A stretch of DNA of 64,000 nucleotides, taken from assembly GCF_046195335.1 (NCBI RefSeq), contig NZ_CP176093.1. One strand, 5' to 3'. Positions 45,193 through 53,463 of this stretch are shown one piece after another. The notes under the pieces are model-generated. The model did no database searches, had not been told where the DNA came from, and saw only the letters and a program-made list of their open reading frames with translations. The number at the start of each line of letters is the position of its first letter. Positions within the stretch are counted from its first letter, which is position 1. The position numbers and the translations under genes were made by a program. The stretch is from Methanospirillum lacunae (lineage in GTDB: Archaea; Halobacteriota; Methanomicrobia; Methanomicrobiales; Methanospirillaceae).

Positions 45193-45783
45193 ATGAGAGC
45201 GGTTTTTTGTTGTAATCATAAAATTAATTGGTTAGAATATTCAATATTTAATATGTATTTTATGGATTATGTGTATACTGGAGTTACTTTTTTTCTTGGG
45301 ATCATATTCTCCTTCGTTATCGTTTGGTATTATGAATGGAGAAAAAAGAAAAATGAAATAAAATATGCTGCAAGTATAATTTATGAAGATATACTTTCAC
45401 AAATAAAAGCTCAAAAGGAATTAATAAGAGTTTTAAAAAATCCAAGTGACTTTAATGCATTATGGAAATTACGAGAAAAAGAAATTTTCAATAAAAATAT
45501 TTTTATAAATTTATTACCCGAGATTATTAAACTTAAATTAATATATTTTGAAATAACAAATTTTTACTCATTCGGGGAACCAATTAATAACCGAAAAGAC
45601 ATGATAATTACTTCTTATGAAAAAATAAGAAATATTTTTAATAACCCAGATAGTAAAGAAGAATTAATGAAGAGATATGGATTAGATGAAGATTTAGATG
45701 ATTTTTGTAGATATGTTCAATTTAATATTGAATATGGAGATAAAATCCTTAAAAAAATTAAAGCAGAATATTCAATAAAATGA
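45193..45783 (+). CDS. Small AT-rich protein with one N-terminal membrane anchor
   Basis: 196 residues, or about 176 from a later ATG (45253 or 45262). One membrane segment, YTGVTFFLGIIFSFVIVWYY, is followed by a Lys/Glu-rich helical region likely to form a coiled coil (residues about 55-90) and an acidic C-terminus. No family recognised. Composition matches the neighbouring TIR gene, which converges towards it, so both belong to the same acquired segment. Confidence 0.55.
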   Translation: MRAVFCCNHKINWLEYSIFNMYFMDYVYTGVTFFLGIIFSFVIVWYYEWRKKKNEIKYAASIIYEDILSQIKAQKELIRVLKNPSDFNALWKLREKEIFNKNIFINLLPEIIKLKLIYFEITNFYSFGEPINNRKDMIITSYEKIRNIFNNPDSKEELMKRYGLDEDLDDFCRYVQFNIEYGDKILKKIKAEYSIK

Positions 45784-45960
45784 ATATAAGCAAGAGATTA
45801 GATAAAATGTCGAAAATCGGAATAAATTTTGATAATATCAAAAATCCATACTTTTTACATGTGACTATCTAATGAAGAAAATAAACGCCATATTGAAACA
45901 CAATTGAACAGTTACGAATGATAATTATATCTGCAAAATCCCTAATTAGAAACCAATTAT

Positions 45961-47127
45961 CTATCTCTTGTTTTGCATTTTATTAGAAATTTCCCAAAAC
46001 CAATCGTTTCTAGAACCACATTTTTGAATTTCACCTTTATGTTCCAGTTTTTTTAATATTTTGTTAATTTCTTCAGGTTTAATTTTTATATTCTTGTAGA
46101 TATTTCGCGTTTTTATTTTTGGTGTACTGCTGATGAGATCAAAGATTTTATCTTCAAAAATATCTATCAAAATCTCCTTTGCATCATCAGAACTAGGTTT
46201 AATTTTCAACTTTTTATCAAAATAACTTTCTTCAAAATCATAAGTATATTCAAATTTACTTACTGGCATATTGTAAGCAAATCCTTCTTCAGCTTTTCCC
46301 CAATCTCCTAAAAATGCAAAATGTGATCTGGCGACATTAATTTTATCATCATATCCTAAAAAATTAGAAGCCTGGTCTGAATAAACAAAAATAGCAATAG
46401 CTTCAGGTTTATCTTTATTAAAAATATGAGTTGTGCAGTATTTTATGTTATAAATTACCTCGTCCTTACTTAAACCGTCTGGAATATTTAATCGAATTAC
46501 TCTTCGAATGATGGTTGAGTATTTTGTCTCTTTATCTTCAATAATTGAATATAATGGCTCAAAATTCTCTTTTGGATAATCAATATTGTCAAGTGGTGTT
46601 CTTTGTCGACTATCTTTTATCAATTGAACAGATTTGTCAACAGTTCCTCTTGAATCATCAATTTTTTTCTTGGCTTTTTGATATGCACTATCTCTATAAA
46701 TGTCATTATCTGATTCGTATTTAATTAATTTTTTAATTGCAATTGATGCAATTTCAATATAGTTTCCAGAAAATGGTAGATATATTATTTTTGAAGGAAG
46801 TCCAAGAATCTTTACATTATCCAATTTTATTGGGATAAAGCGATTTTCATCATTTTGTTGATTAATTATATCCAATTCAAAGCGAGTCCAATCCTTTCTT
46901 TTATAGTTTTCTGAAAATAAAACAATGATCTGTTTTGAGTTTTTAAACAACTCTTCAAAAAAAATCTCTCCATCTTTACCAACAAGTGTATCTTGCTCGT
47001 CCGCTGCTAAAAAGACTGAATAATTACCATATCTTTCTATTATTGCTTTCTTAATGCCCTCCGCAATTTTTAGGTCTTCTCCAGCATATGAAATTGCAAA
47101 ATCATATTCAAAATAATTATGTGTCAT
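45961..47127 (-). CDS. TIR-domain protein with C-terminal winged helix
   Basis: 388 residues. The N-terminal TIR domain begins YDFAISYAGEDLKIAEGIKK (8-27), has KQIIVLFSENYKRKDWTRFE (65-84), and Glu 84 stands where the catalytic Glu of NAD-cleaving TIRs is found. The middle 200 residues are unrecognised (RSHFAFLGDWGKAEEGFAYN is a distinctive block). The last 60 look like a winged helix (KIKPEEINKILKKLEHKGEI). TIR proteins in prokaryotes often act in antiphage defence by making NAD-derived signals or by depleting NAD. No Thoeris or CBASS partner is visible. AT-rich and probably acquired. Confidence 0.85.
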   Translation of the reverse strand: MTHNYFEYDFAISYAGEDLKIAEGIKKAIIERYGNYSVFLAADEQDTLVGKDGEIFFEELFKNSKQIIVLFSENYKRKDWTRFELDIINQQNDENRFIPIKLDNVKILGLPSKIIYLPFSGNYIEIASIAIKKLIKYESDNDIYRDSAYQKAKKKIDDSRGTVDKSVQLIKDSRQRTPLDNIDYPKENFEPLYSIIEDKETKYSTIIRRVIRLNIPDGLSKDEVIYNIKYCTTHIFNKDKPEAIAIFVYSDQASNFLGYDDKINVARSHFAFLGDWGKAEEGFAYNMPVSKFEYTYDFEESYFDKKLKIKPSSDDAKEILIDIFEDKIFDLISSTPKIKTRNIYKNIKIKPEEINKILKKLEHKGEIQKCGSRNDWFWEISNKMQNKR

Positions 47128-47220
47128 TAAATCACGATATAATTTCAGATATTTCTATCTAATAAATAATGTTTTTCATAGCTTGACTATTTAGCGGAGT
47201 GTTTACCTAGATAAATTTGG

Positions 47221-47307
47221 TTATCTCTTCAAATATCCATATCTTGTTGAATAAACTTCTTTAATGTTCTTATCTGTATGACCTATACATTGTCCATTTA
47301 ATTTTTC
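47221..47307 (-). pseudogene. C-terminal scrap of a tyrosine recombinase
   Basis: Directly after the stop of the small gene at 47308, and in the same frame, 28 codons read EKLNGQCIGHTDKNIKEVYS then TRYGYLKR and stop. GHTD followed nine residues later by Tyr is the end of the tyrosine recombinase active site (His of box II and the nucleophile Tyr). The rest of the enzyme is missing. It lies exactly at the join of the replication module and the TIR cargo, as expected for an integration or excision scar. Confidence 0.5.
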
Positions 47308-47673
47308 TCACCCTCCCCCCACCTCCTCAAACAACGCTGCCTTCTTCCGGGGCCAGTACTCCAGCATATTCCACACCTGCATCGCTACCGCTATAAACTG
47401 AGTTCTCTCCTCTCCCGGAATCTTAAACACAACCCCGTGACCGGATGTCGATAACCCAACCGTTCCCCCGGGCTCGATTCCGATCCCTTCCACCCGGTTG
47501 ATCACATCCCGGGCATCCTGCTTTGAGATCCTCCCGATCTCACCCGGACCGTCGATGATGATCCTGACCATATCTGTTTCGGGATCAGGTTTCAGTCTGC
47601 CAATCTTCCAGAGTGCCCCACAGCAGAAGATAAACCAGAAGAGATGAGGCAGATTCATCCTGAAAAGCCTCAT
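47308..47673 (-). CDS. Small conserved protein after the primase-helicase
   Basis: 121 residues. It starts with a hydrophobic stretch (RMNLPHLFWFIFCCGALWKI), then MVRIIIDGPGEIGRISKQDA and a C-terminal amphipathic part (FIAVAMQVWNMLEYWPRKKA). No family recognised. The ATG lies 3 nt after the helicase stop (a GTG one codon earlier is possible), so the two genes are coupled. It exists twice in the window (see 43653), which argues for a true gene. Confidence 0.65.
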   Translation of the reverse strand: MRLFRMNLPHLFWFIFCCGALWKIGRLKPDPETDMVRIIIDGPGEIGRISKQDARDVINRVEGIGIEPGGTVGLSTSGHGVVFKIPGEERTQFIAVAMQVWNMLEYWPRKKAALFEEVGGG

Positions 47674-47676
47674 CAC

Positions 47677-50600
47677 TTACGATCCCTCCCTGAGAATCCT
47701 GGACCTGCATGAGTCACAGATTGCAGTATGAGTCTCTGGATCATGCCAGGTAGCCTTGAACGTATCACAGACCTGGCATCGTCCAAGATCACAAGTCACT
47801 TTCACAAGAGAGACCGGGTCAATCACCTGGGGAAGTGACCGGAACGATGCAGCCTCATCACGTTTTGCCTTCTCATAACATGACCTGCAGATCTTCCGGT
47901 TCATCCGTACCGGAGCAGACATCCGCTCCCGGGTCATCCGTTCCTGGAAATGAACCCACTCTGACCCACAGCAGTCACACGGCCCCTCACCAAACCCCCG
48001 GTCAATCTCACAGAAGTCAGATGGTCTCACCTTGAAGGGTTTTTCCGGATTCCCGTCCTTCGCGGAAGGTGCTCCAGTTTCCTGCCCATTCCGGGCATTC
48101 GTGGAATTGTCGCGGAAAACGGGGCGAGTACCGCAAGGCCCGGATTCACAATCTGAAGATACATCAGCCCCGGTACCCTGCTCATGATCACTCCTCGCGG
48201 AAATCTCAGGGTCACAAGCACACGAACATGGTACCGTGGTATCAGAAACTACCTCTCCTGTATTTTCAGATTTTCCGCGAAGAGTACCTGAAGTACAATA
48301 ATTATTATTATTTTTACTCTTTACCCCTGAATTCTCATCCCGATTCTTCGCGGAATCATCCGCGACAATGCTGCAACGTTCCGCGATTCCGCAAGATGGA
48401 TCATCGGGCTCACTGGTATGACCGTCCTTCTTATCGTTACTCGCAGGATCATCATGTGTTGAATCATCAGGGTCCAGCCAGCATCCTCCCTCAAACCGCC
48501 AATTCTGGTACACCCGTTCATCCCAGGAGTACGCCTTTGATCTCCGGTATGCAGCAGTCGTCCCGCTCTCATCAACCACAAGAGTCCGGTCACAGACTGA
48601 AATCGCCGGACACTTCTCCAGAAGTCCCGAGTATTCATGCCCATGGCTCGAAGACCCATGGATGATCTTGTAGATCACCGAGTTTGACAGGTCAGTGATA
48701 TGCTGAAGCTCGGCAATCGTTATCTCTCCGGTTCCGTGAGACCTGATTGCATCGACGAGGAACGACTCTCTCCGTGTCAGTTTCGACTCCTGACCCCCGG
48801 ATGTACTGTTCAGGGCAGTATAAAGCCGAGTTGCAGCATTGAAATCCACCTCTGTTGCGAGAATCTGATTCATCCCGTTTGTATCAACATGCACACGCTG
48901 GCACTGCATCAGGATCGCATGAGCCCTCACCAGATCAAGGATCATATCAGGATTTCTCCGGTTGATCGTTGAAGAGAACCTGATCCGGTTCGCAAACGGG
49001 ATCACAACCCAGGCAGCCTCAAGCTGCCTCCAGATCTCCTGGCATACCAGGGACTCAACCCGGACATCATACTTCTCCTGCCTGAGTCCGGCTGCCTCAT
49101 TCAGGGTCATGGTGATCACCGCTGCATCCTGCTCTTCTGAATCATCGATCCAGCAGGTTAGCATGCGATTCCAGACTTGATCGTCACCGGTCCCGTCGAC
49201 TTTAGCGATCCACCAGACACACCGTTCAGGAATCACACAGGTCTCACCGACCCGGTCTTTACTAACGGTCCGGTAGATGAACGGACGACGAAACGAGGTC
49301 GTGACACCCTTGAGAATCTCCTGCATCTGGTCAGAAAGAGAGACATCATCGAGCGTGATTACGCTTCCGGGCTGCATCCCTTTGATGTAAAAGAGAGCCT
49401 TCTCACTCATCCGGCCTTCAAGCCTGAACTCCGGGGGAATCTGGCTCATCATCGTCTCAAATGCATGAGACTTCCCTTTTCCCGACTCACCGGTCACAGA
49501 GACATGCAGACCCCGGGCATTGATCACCTTCCGGGATGCAAGTGACATCACCAGGCACTCGGCTACTACCGGATCTCCGATATGATCCAGGGCAAATGTC
49601 TCAAGCATACACGAGAGGGGATCACCGGTCCTGAGGATGGCTGTCGCTTTCGTTTCGATATCTCCTGATGAACCGGGATCATCAGGCGATCCGGTAACCT
49701 GAATTCTCACGGGTTTACCACCAGAACTGATAACAGTGGCAGGAGGTTTCTGATCTCTCTTCTTCTTCGCCTGTCCTGGTCCAGTCCCACTGGATGAACC
49801 GCCATCCAACATAGCACGGAGTTCAGGCCACCGCTGCCGTCCCCCTCCACATGAATCATGATGACAGCCCGCAAATATGGCCCCGTTCGGGAACTGAATC
49901 GCGTATGCACCGTCGGTATGATCTTGTGAAAACGGACATGCATCAAGAACAAAGAGTTCTCCATGAGCGTATGGCCTCTTCCGGTATCCGATTGAGTGAT
50001 GATCGAGCCACAGTCCAAGGTCAAGAGGACTCTTACTCCTGCTCTCCTGACCCTTGGCTGGCGGTAATGGTTCAGCCTCTTGTGGAAACATCCCGGCAAG
50101 GGCGGTCAGGAACGCTTCAGAAACAATCTCCGGTTCAGTAATGTCAGAGAGGATCTGTGCCTTCCGGTGGGGCCTTGCTGCGATGTTGTCCCCTTTCCTG
50201 CTCGTTGTTCCATAAAGTTTCCAGATCCGTGCAGCATTGAAGACCGAGGTGTCGATCGTGGAACATGCATCAGAGAAGAGAAGATCCAGTGTCTCAAGCA
50301 CACTTCTCACAAGATCCCGGGATACATCATCGTTCGGCAGATCAATCCGGTAGAGAAGATGGGCACCGTTTCCTGAATCTGCCATAACCGGGGCCGGCCA
50401 TCCAAGACCGGTAAAATATGCTGCTATCCTGGCTGCCTTCTCTATCGCTGAAGTATGCTCTGCATCAGACGACGACACACCTGATGGCCTGACCGGATCG
50501 ATATCAATCGCAAGCCATCTCCGCTTGAGGATATCCTTGTCTCCTGCTGACTTCTCGTCTTTTCCAAGCCGTGTCTCTATTCTGTTTGCCCGGCGGGCAA

Positions 50601-50820
50601 GAAGATCAGGATTCACCGGGTTCAGGGTCACATAAATCCCAGAATACTCACCCCGGTTATCAAACGAGACAGCATCTGCACTCAGTCTGTCAAAGTTATC
50701 ATAATACCCTGAAGCAGTTCCTCTCTTGCCGATGAGTCTGACCTCAACGGTCTGGCCCTGTTCAAACAGTATGGAGCAGGCAGAACGAGTGGGATAGTGA
50801 GCCGGATCAGATCCAGGCAT
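47677..50820 (-). CDS. Plasmid/virus-type primase-helicase replication protein
   Basis: 1047 residues from the second ATG after GGAGGT; an ATG at 50841 adds 7. The N-terminal archaeo-eukaryotic primase domain has RWLAIDIDPVR (about 103-112, metal Asp pair) and DSGNGAHLLYRID (about 149-160). A Cys/His zinc motif follows (ACPFSQDHTDGA, AGCHHDSCGGG). The AAA+ helicase has Walker A VTGESGKGKSHAFETM (near 440) and Walker B GSVITLDDVSL. Residues about 690-760 look like a winged helix. A low-complexity Asp/Ser/Thr linker precedes a Cys-rich tail with several CxxC pairs. It is probably the replication initiator of an integrated plasmid or virus. Confidence 0.82.
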   Translation of the reverse strand: MPGSDPAHYPTRSACSILFEQGQTVEVRLIGKRGTASGYYDNFDRLSADAVSFDNRGEYSGIYVTLNPVNPDLLARRANRIETRLGKDEKSAGDKDILKRRWLAIDIDPVRPSGVSSSDAEHTSAIEKAARIAAYFTGLGWPAPVMADSGNGAHLLYRIDLPNDDVSRDLVRSVLETLDLLFSDACSTIDTSVFNAARIWKLYGTTSRKGDNIAARPHRKAQILSDITEPEIVSEAFLTALAGMFPQEAEPLPPAKGQESRSKSPLDLGLWLDHHSIGYRKRPYAHGELFVLDACPFSQDHTDGAYAIQFPNGAIFAGCHHDSCGGGRQRWPELRAMLDGGSSSGTGPGQAKKKRDQKPPATVISSGGKPVRIQVTGSPDDPGSSGDIETKATAILRTGDPLSCMLETFALDHIGDPVVAECLVMSLASRKVINARGLHVSVTGESGKGKSHAFETMMSQIPPEFRLEGRMSEKALFYIKGMQPGSVITLDDVSLSDQMQEILKGVTTSFRRPFIYRTVSKDRVGETCVIPERCVWWIAKVDGTGDDQVWNRMLTCWIDDSEEQDAAVITMTLNEAAGLRQEKYDVRVESLVCQEIWRQLEAAWVVIPFANRIRFSSTINRRNPDMILDLVRAHAILMQCQRVHVDTNGMNQILATEVDFNAATRLYTALNSTSGGQESKLTRRESFLVDAIRSHGTGEITIAELQHITDLSNSVIYKIIHGSSSHGHEYSGLLEKCPAISVCDRTLVVDESGTTAAYRRSKAYSWDERVYQNWRFEGGCWLDPDDSTHDDPASNDKKDGHTSEPDDPSCGIAERCSIVADDSAKNRDENSGVKSKNNNNYCTSGTLRGKSENTGEVVSDTTVPCSCACDPEISARSDHEQGTGADVSSDCESGPCGTRPVFRDNSTNARNGQETGAPSAKDGNPEKPFKVRPSDFCEIDRGFGEGPCDCCGSEWVHFQERMTRERMSAPVRMNRKICRSCYEKAKRDEAASFRSLPQVIDPVSLVKVTCDLGRCQVCDTFKATWHDPETHTAICDSCRSRILREGS

Positions 50821-50989
50821 CATCCACCTCCACAGAGTCATACAACTCCCGGTCGATAAGCAGACAGATCATAAACCGGTCTTCTCCGGTGATAACAGAC
50901 CTGCAGGCTGTGCATCTCTTCCCGAGACAGGTGACAAGGGCCGTGCCTGATGAGATAAACGGACAGATGCGGTCTTCAGAACGACTCAT
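50807..50989 (-). CDS. Small zinc-ribbon protein
   Basis: 60 residues. CPFISSGTALVTCLGKRCTAC supplies four well-placed Cys for a zinc ribbon. The ATG at 50989 follows GGGGAGGG and is preferred to 51034. The gene overlaps the end of the nuclease-like gene and the start of the primase-helicase gene, so the three form one translation-coupled unit. Likely an accessory DNA-binding or regulatory protein of the element (inference). Confidence 0.65.
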   Translation of the reverse strand: MSRSEDRICPFISSGTALVTCLGKRCTACRSVITGEDRFMICLLIDRELYDSVEVDDAWI

Positions 50990-51317
50990 GGATCCCTCCC
51001 CTGATACGAAGTGCTCCGCCTGGCAGGATCTCATATATCAGCCACGACTTAGAGGTAAAGATCCAGAACTGCACCATCCCGGGAAGGTGATTCTCGTTAA
51101 GGAATGAGGCTAGTTCCTGGACATCATCTGAAAACAGGGAGATGTCACCTTTCCGTATCCGCTTTACCGTGACAAAAATGATCCTCTGCCTGCTCCAGGC
51201 AACAAAATCAAAAAGTCGTCCTGAACCTGCAATCCTGAGGAAATGGTACCCGGCACGGTTGAGTTCTGCACCGGCATGGTACAGAGTACTCCTGGCGGTC
51301 AGGCTTGTTCCTGTCAT
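50976..51317 (-). CDS. Small nuclease-like protein (VRR/Hjc-like core)
   Basis: 113 residues. LNRAGYHFLRIAGSGRLFDF (19-38) followed by IIFVTVKRIRKGDIS has the order of a restriction-like fold: an Asp after a helix, then a strand with a basic residue in place of the usual E-x-K (VTVKR). The match to Holliday-junction-resolvase-like small nucleases is partial; the ExK Glu seems to be Thr, so it may be inactive. It is the first gene of the replication operon. Confidence 0.5.
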   Translation of the reverse strand: MTGTSLTARSTLYHAGAELNRAGYHFLRIAGSGRLFDFVAWSRQRIIFVTVKRIRKGDISLFSDDVQELASFLNENHLPGMVQFWIFTSKSWLIYEILPGGALRIRGGIHESF

Positions 51318-51860
51318 TCTGCACTCCTTCTTGTAGATCTGAACGTGTGATTGCAGGTGCGATATACAGTGAATAATGCTGTAGCGTGGATGTTCAATTT
51401 GAGTATCAGTCTATTGATTTTTTCCCGGTGATTTATATGATACAACCCGGATGACAGAAAGGTACAAACGCTCAAAAGATTATACAGGTAGTTTATCCCC
51501 GCCAATCTTCCCGTCCAGGCAAGAAGGTGAAGTGTTGTGCGGGGTGTTTCAATTTTTAGTATACTATCATCTCCATGTCATCTGATCTGATGCCATACTG
51601 CTCCGTCTCCTCTTGAACCGGATCAGGCATATTGTCCATGAATTCAGCCCGAGGATCTCCTGATTCGAAATGTCCGGGTCCTCAGATAACAGCAGGATCA
51701 CTGAAATTCTCCTTATGAGGAACGCTGATCTGAATACTGCGATACCGGGGAATTTTCGTGATTTATCTGGCCTGAAGAGGTGCTGAGTCATGGTCAGATT
51801 GTGTATGACACATGGTGATTCAGCACCCTGGTATCTAAAGATTAGGTAAACGGTGCGAAA
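51318..51860. other. Gene-free stretch upstream of the replication operon
   Basis: 540 nt with no supported gene. It should contain the promoter of the nuclease/zinc-ribbon/primase operon and perhaps its origin. Short minus-strand frames at 51314-51505 and 51567-51791 lack ribosome sites and protein-like composition. Confidence 0.4.
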
Positions 51861-51939
51861 GTGAACTGGGGGATCTGGATGTTCATCGATTCATCCCCGG
51901 ATCTCTGAATCCAGTTCACTGGTGTGAGATTTCACTTTC
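51861..51939. repeat. 59-nt multi-stem hairpin with a competing pairing arm
   Basis: GTGAACTGG (51861-51869) pairs with CCAGTTCAC (51911-51919). Inside it GGGATC (51870-51875) pairs with GATCTC (51900-51905), and GGATG (51877-51881) with CATCC (51892-51896) around a 10-nt loop. A second choice exists: GAAAGTGAA (51857-51865) is complementary to TTCACTTTC (51931-51939). CCAGTTCACTGG (51911-51922) is itself palindromic. The structure lies 58 nt beyond the stop of the minus-strand gene at 51978. It may be a 3'-end element, a small RNA or an origin/attachment structure. Confidence 0.6.
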
Positions 51940-51977
51940 AAAGGATCGAATGATCCTATAAAACCATATCGATTTGA

Positions 51978-52508
51978 TCACAGTCTGACAGTATCATGGA
52001 CTGTCATATTTCCTGATACAAAGCCTTCTGATTCTGATGTGGTATTTCCTTCACTTCTTGACTCCAGGAGTATGAACCCGCTCCCGTTGATCAGGCTCTC
52101 TCCAAGGAGATTCGGTTCTGATTCACGGCTCATGGTATAGGCTCCGCGTTCAAGGATACCTGATGCAGACATGTATGAACGATGTTCTGAACTGTCTCTG
52201 TCAACGAGAAAGACACAGGCCAGTGGAGTCGGAGTTACCCGGTCTTTTGTAGTATAATCAGAGAAGAGCACCGGACCTGTTCCATGAACTGACATCAGGG
52301 TTCCTGAATCTTCACCGGTAATTATCCGGGAGAGTTCGGAAGACCCTACGGTCATAACCCGGGATACAAACGACCCGTTGGCATCCTCACCAGATCCAAA
52401 CAGGTGGACTGTTCCGTCAGTGTTGATGGTTGTGCCAAGATACTCTGCTCCGGTGAGAGAGGCAAGGATCAGAAGAACTGATCCGGTTGCCAGATAATTC
52501 CATTGCAT
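51978..52508 (-). CDS. Secreted protein of unknown function
   Basis: 176 residues from ATG 52508, which follows GGAGA by 5 nt; a longer frame from 52541 is less likely. A signal peptide or anchor is seen (MQWNYLATGSVLLILASLTG). The mature part has Ser/Thr/Gly-rich beta pattern (VMTVGSSELSRIITGEDSGT, then RSYMSASGILERGAYTMSRE). No family recognised. It begins 17 nt after the stop of the gene at 52525, so both are one operon. Confidence 0.6.
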   Translation of the reverse strand: MQWNYLATGSVLLILASLTGAEYLGTTINTDGTVHLFGSGEDANGSFVSRVMTVGSSELSRIITGEDSGTLMSVHGTGPVLFSDYTTKDRVTPTPLACVFLVDRDSSEHRSYMSASGILERGAYTMSRESEPNLLGESLINGSGFILLESRSEGNTTSESEGFVSGNMTVHDTVRL

Positions 52509-52524
52509 TCTTCTCTCCTGGAGA

Positions 52525-53028
52525 TTATGCCAGGAGAGCAACGGTATCTGCCCAGGTTTCTATTCCTGTGAGAATGCTGTCTGCTTCGTATCCTGATACC
52601 ACAACGCTGTCACGTTTGAATGTGACAGAGAAGATCTCTCCATTTGAGTTGTGGCATTTGAGAGCACAGCTGAAGGAGTCTTCAGAACTGTCATGTGACG
52701 GTGTTCCCCCCATTGCGGTGTTTATTGCTGTTGCAGCAACTATCGTGCTGATATCGGTGTTGAAAGCTGCAGAAGTTGGAGCCCTGACTGATATCTGCCC
52801 TACTGTCTTTGCTTCTGCATTCTCATACACGATCTTTCCGGTGTAGTGTTCAGATCCCCTGACAACCCCGGCAACTGTCTGGTTGTTTGAGGTGTACGAT
52901 GTGCATCCCCAGGGGTTGTTCTCGATCACGTCCTGGACAAGTGCCAGGAAGTTTGCTACCGTGTCGATGGGTGAGCTGAGTTTTCTCTCAGCTGACTTGG
53001 TGACACTCTTGGTTGTAAAGTCTGCCAT
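52525..53028 (-). CDS. Hypothetical protein, possibly structural
   Basis: 167 residues with no signal peptide. It starts MADFTTKSVTKSAERKLSSP. Residues 45-150 have an even beta-strand pattern with many Val/Thr/Ser (GVVRGSEHYTGKIVYENAEA, then EIFSVTFKRDSVVVSGYEAD). The size and composition would suit a tail-tube or capsid-type protein, but no motif proves it. Co-transcribed with the secreted protein at 51978 and adjacent to the replication module. Confidence 0.55.
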   Translation of the reverse strand: MADFTTKSVTKSAERKLSSPIDTVANFLALVQDVIENNPWGCTSYTSNNQTVAGVVRGSEHYTGKIVYENAEAKTVGQISVRAPTSAAFNTDISTIVAATAINTAMGGTPSHDSSEDSFSCALKCHNSNGEIFSVTFKRDSVVVSGYEADSILTGIETWADTVALLA

Positions 53029-53463
53029 TGTTCGATTCCCTGCCGCATTTCACGGCTATGTATAATGTCAACGTGTAGATAAAAATAGATTCAAAAGAGT
53101 TGGGAAAGGGGATAGAATTAATGGAGGATTGGTGATCCGGGTGAATTAAAGAATTTTTTTTGTGCAATGAATAATTCATGAAGAAGTGGAGATAGTACGT
53201 AAATGCCTGAATAATGATCAATCTCTTTTTATTCGGTGGTCATTTTATTAAATATTTAGAATTACCAATAATCACTGGTGAAGGTGGAGAGTATTACTCA
53301 TCATCTTTAGAATGAGAAAGGATTTAAAACTATAATCTCATCCCTAATTTGAAAAATACCACTAATTTCTGGTAGTATGATGTTCTGGTAGTACTCAGGA
53401 AAAGATTGATTAAATCTGAAATATTCAATTCTATGTATTTGAGTACATTACTATTATTCAGAT
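53029..53463. other. Gene-free stretch with a short direct repeat
   Basis: 435 nt, AT-rich. TTCTGGTAGTA occurs at 53367-53377 and again at 53383-53393. No gene or RNA recognised; it should hold the promoter of the 53028 gene at its left end. Confidence 0.4.

Noticed and set aside
48069..48665. 198-codon plus-strand frame opposite the primase-helicase linker
   Set aside because: Lies over the low-complexity linker of the minus-strand gene; its His/Ser-rich text is the complement of that linker.
51567..51791. 74-codon minus-strand frame upstream of the replication operon
   Set aside because: No ribosome site, no family features, and the translated text is basic noise.
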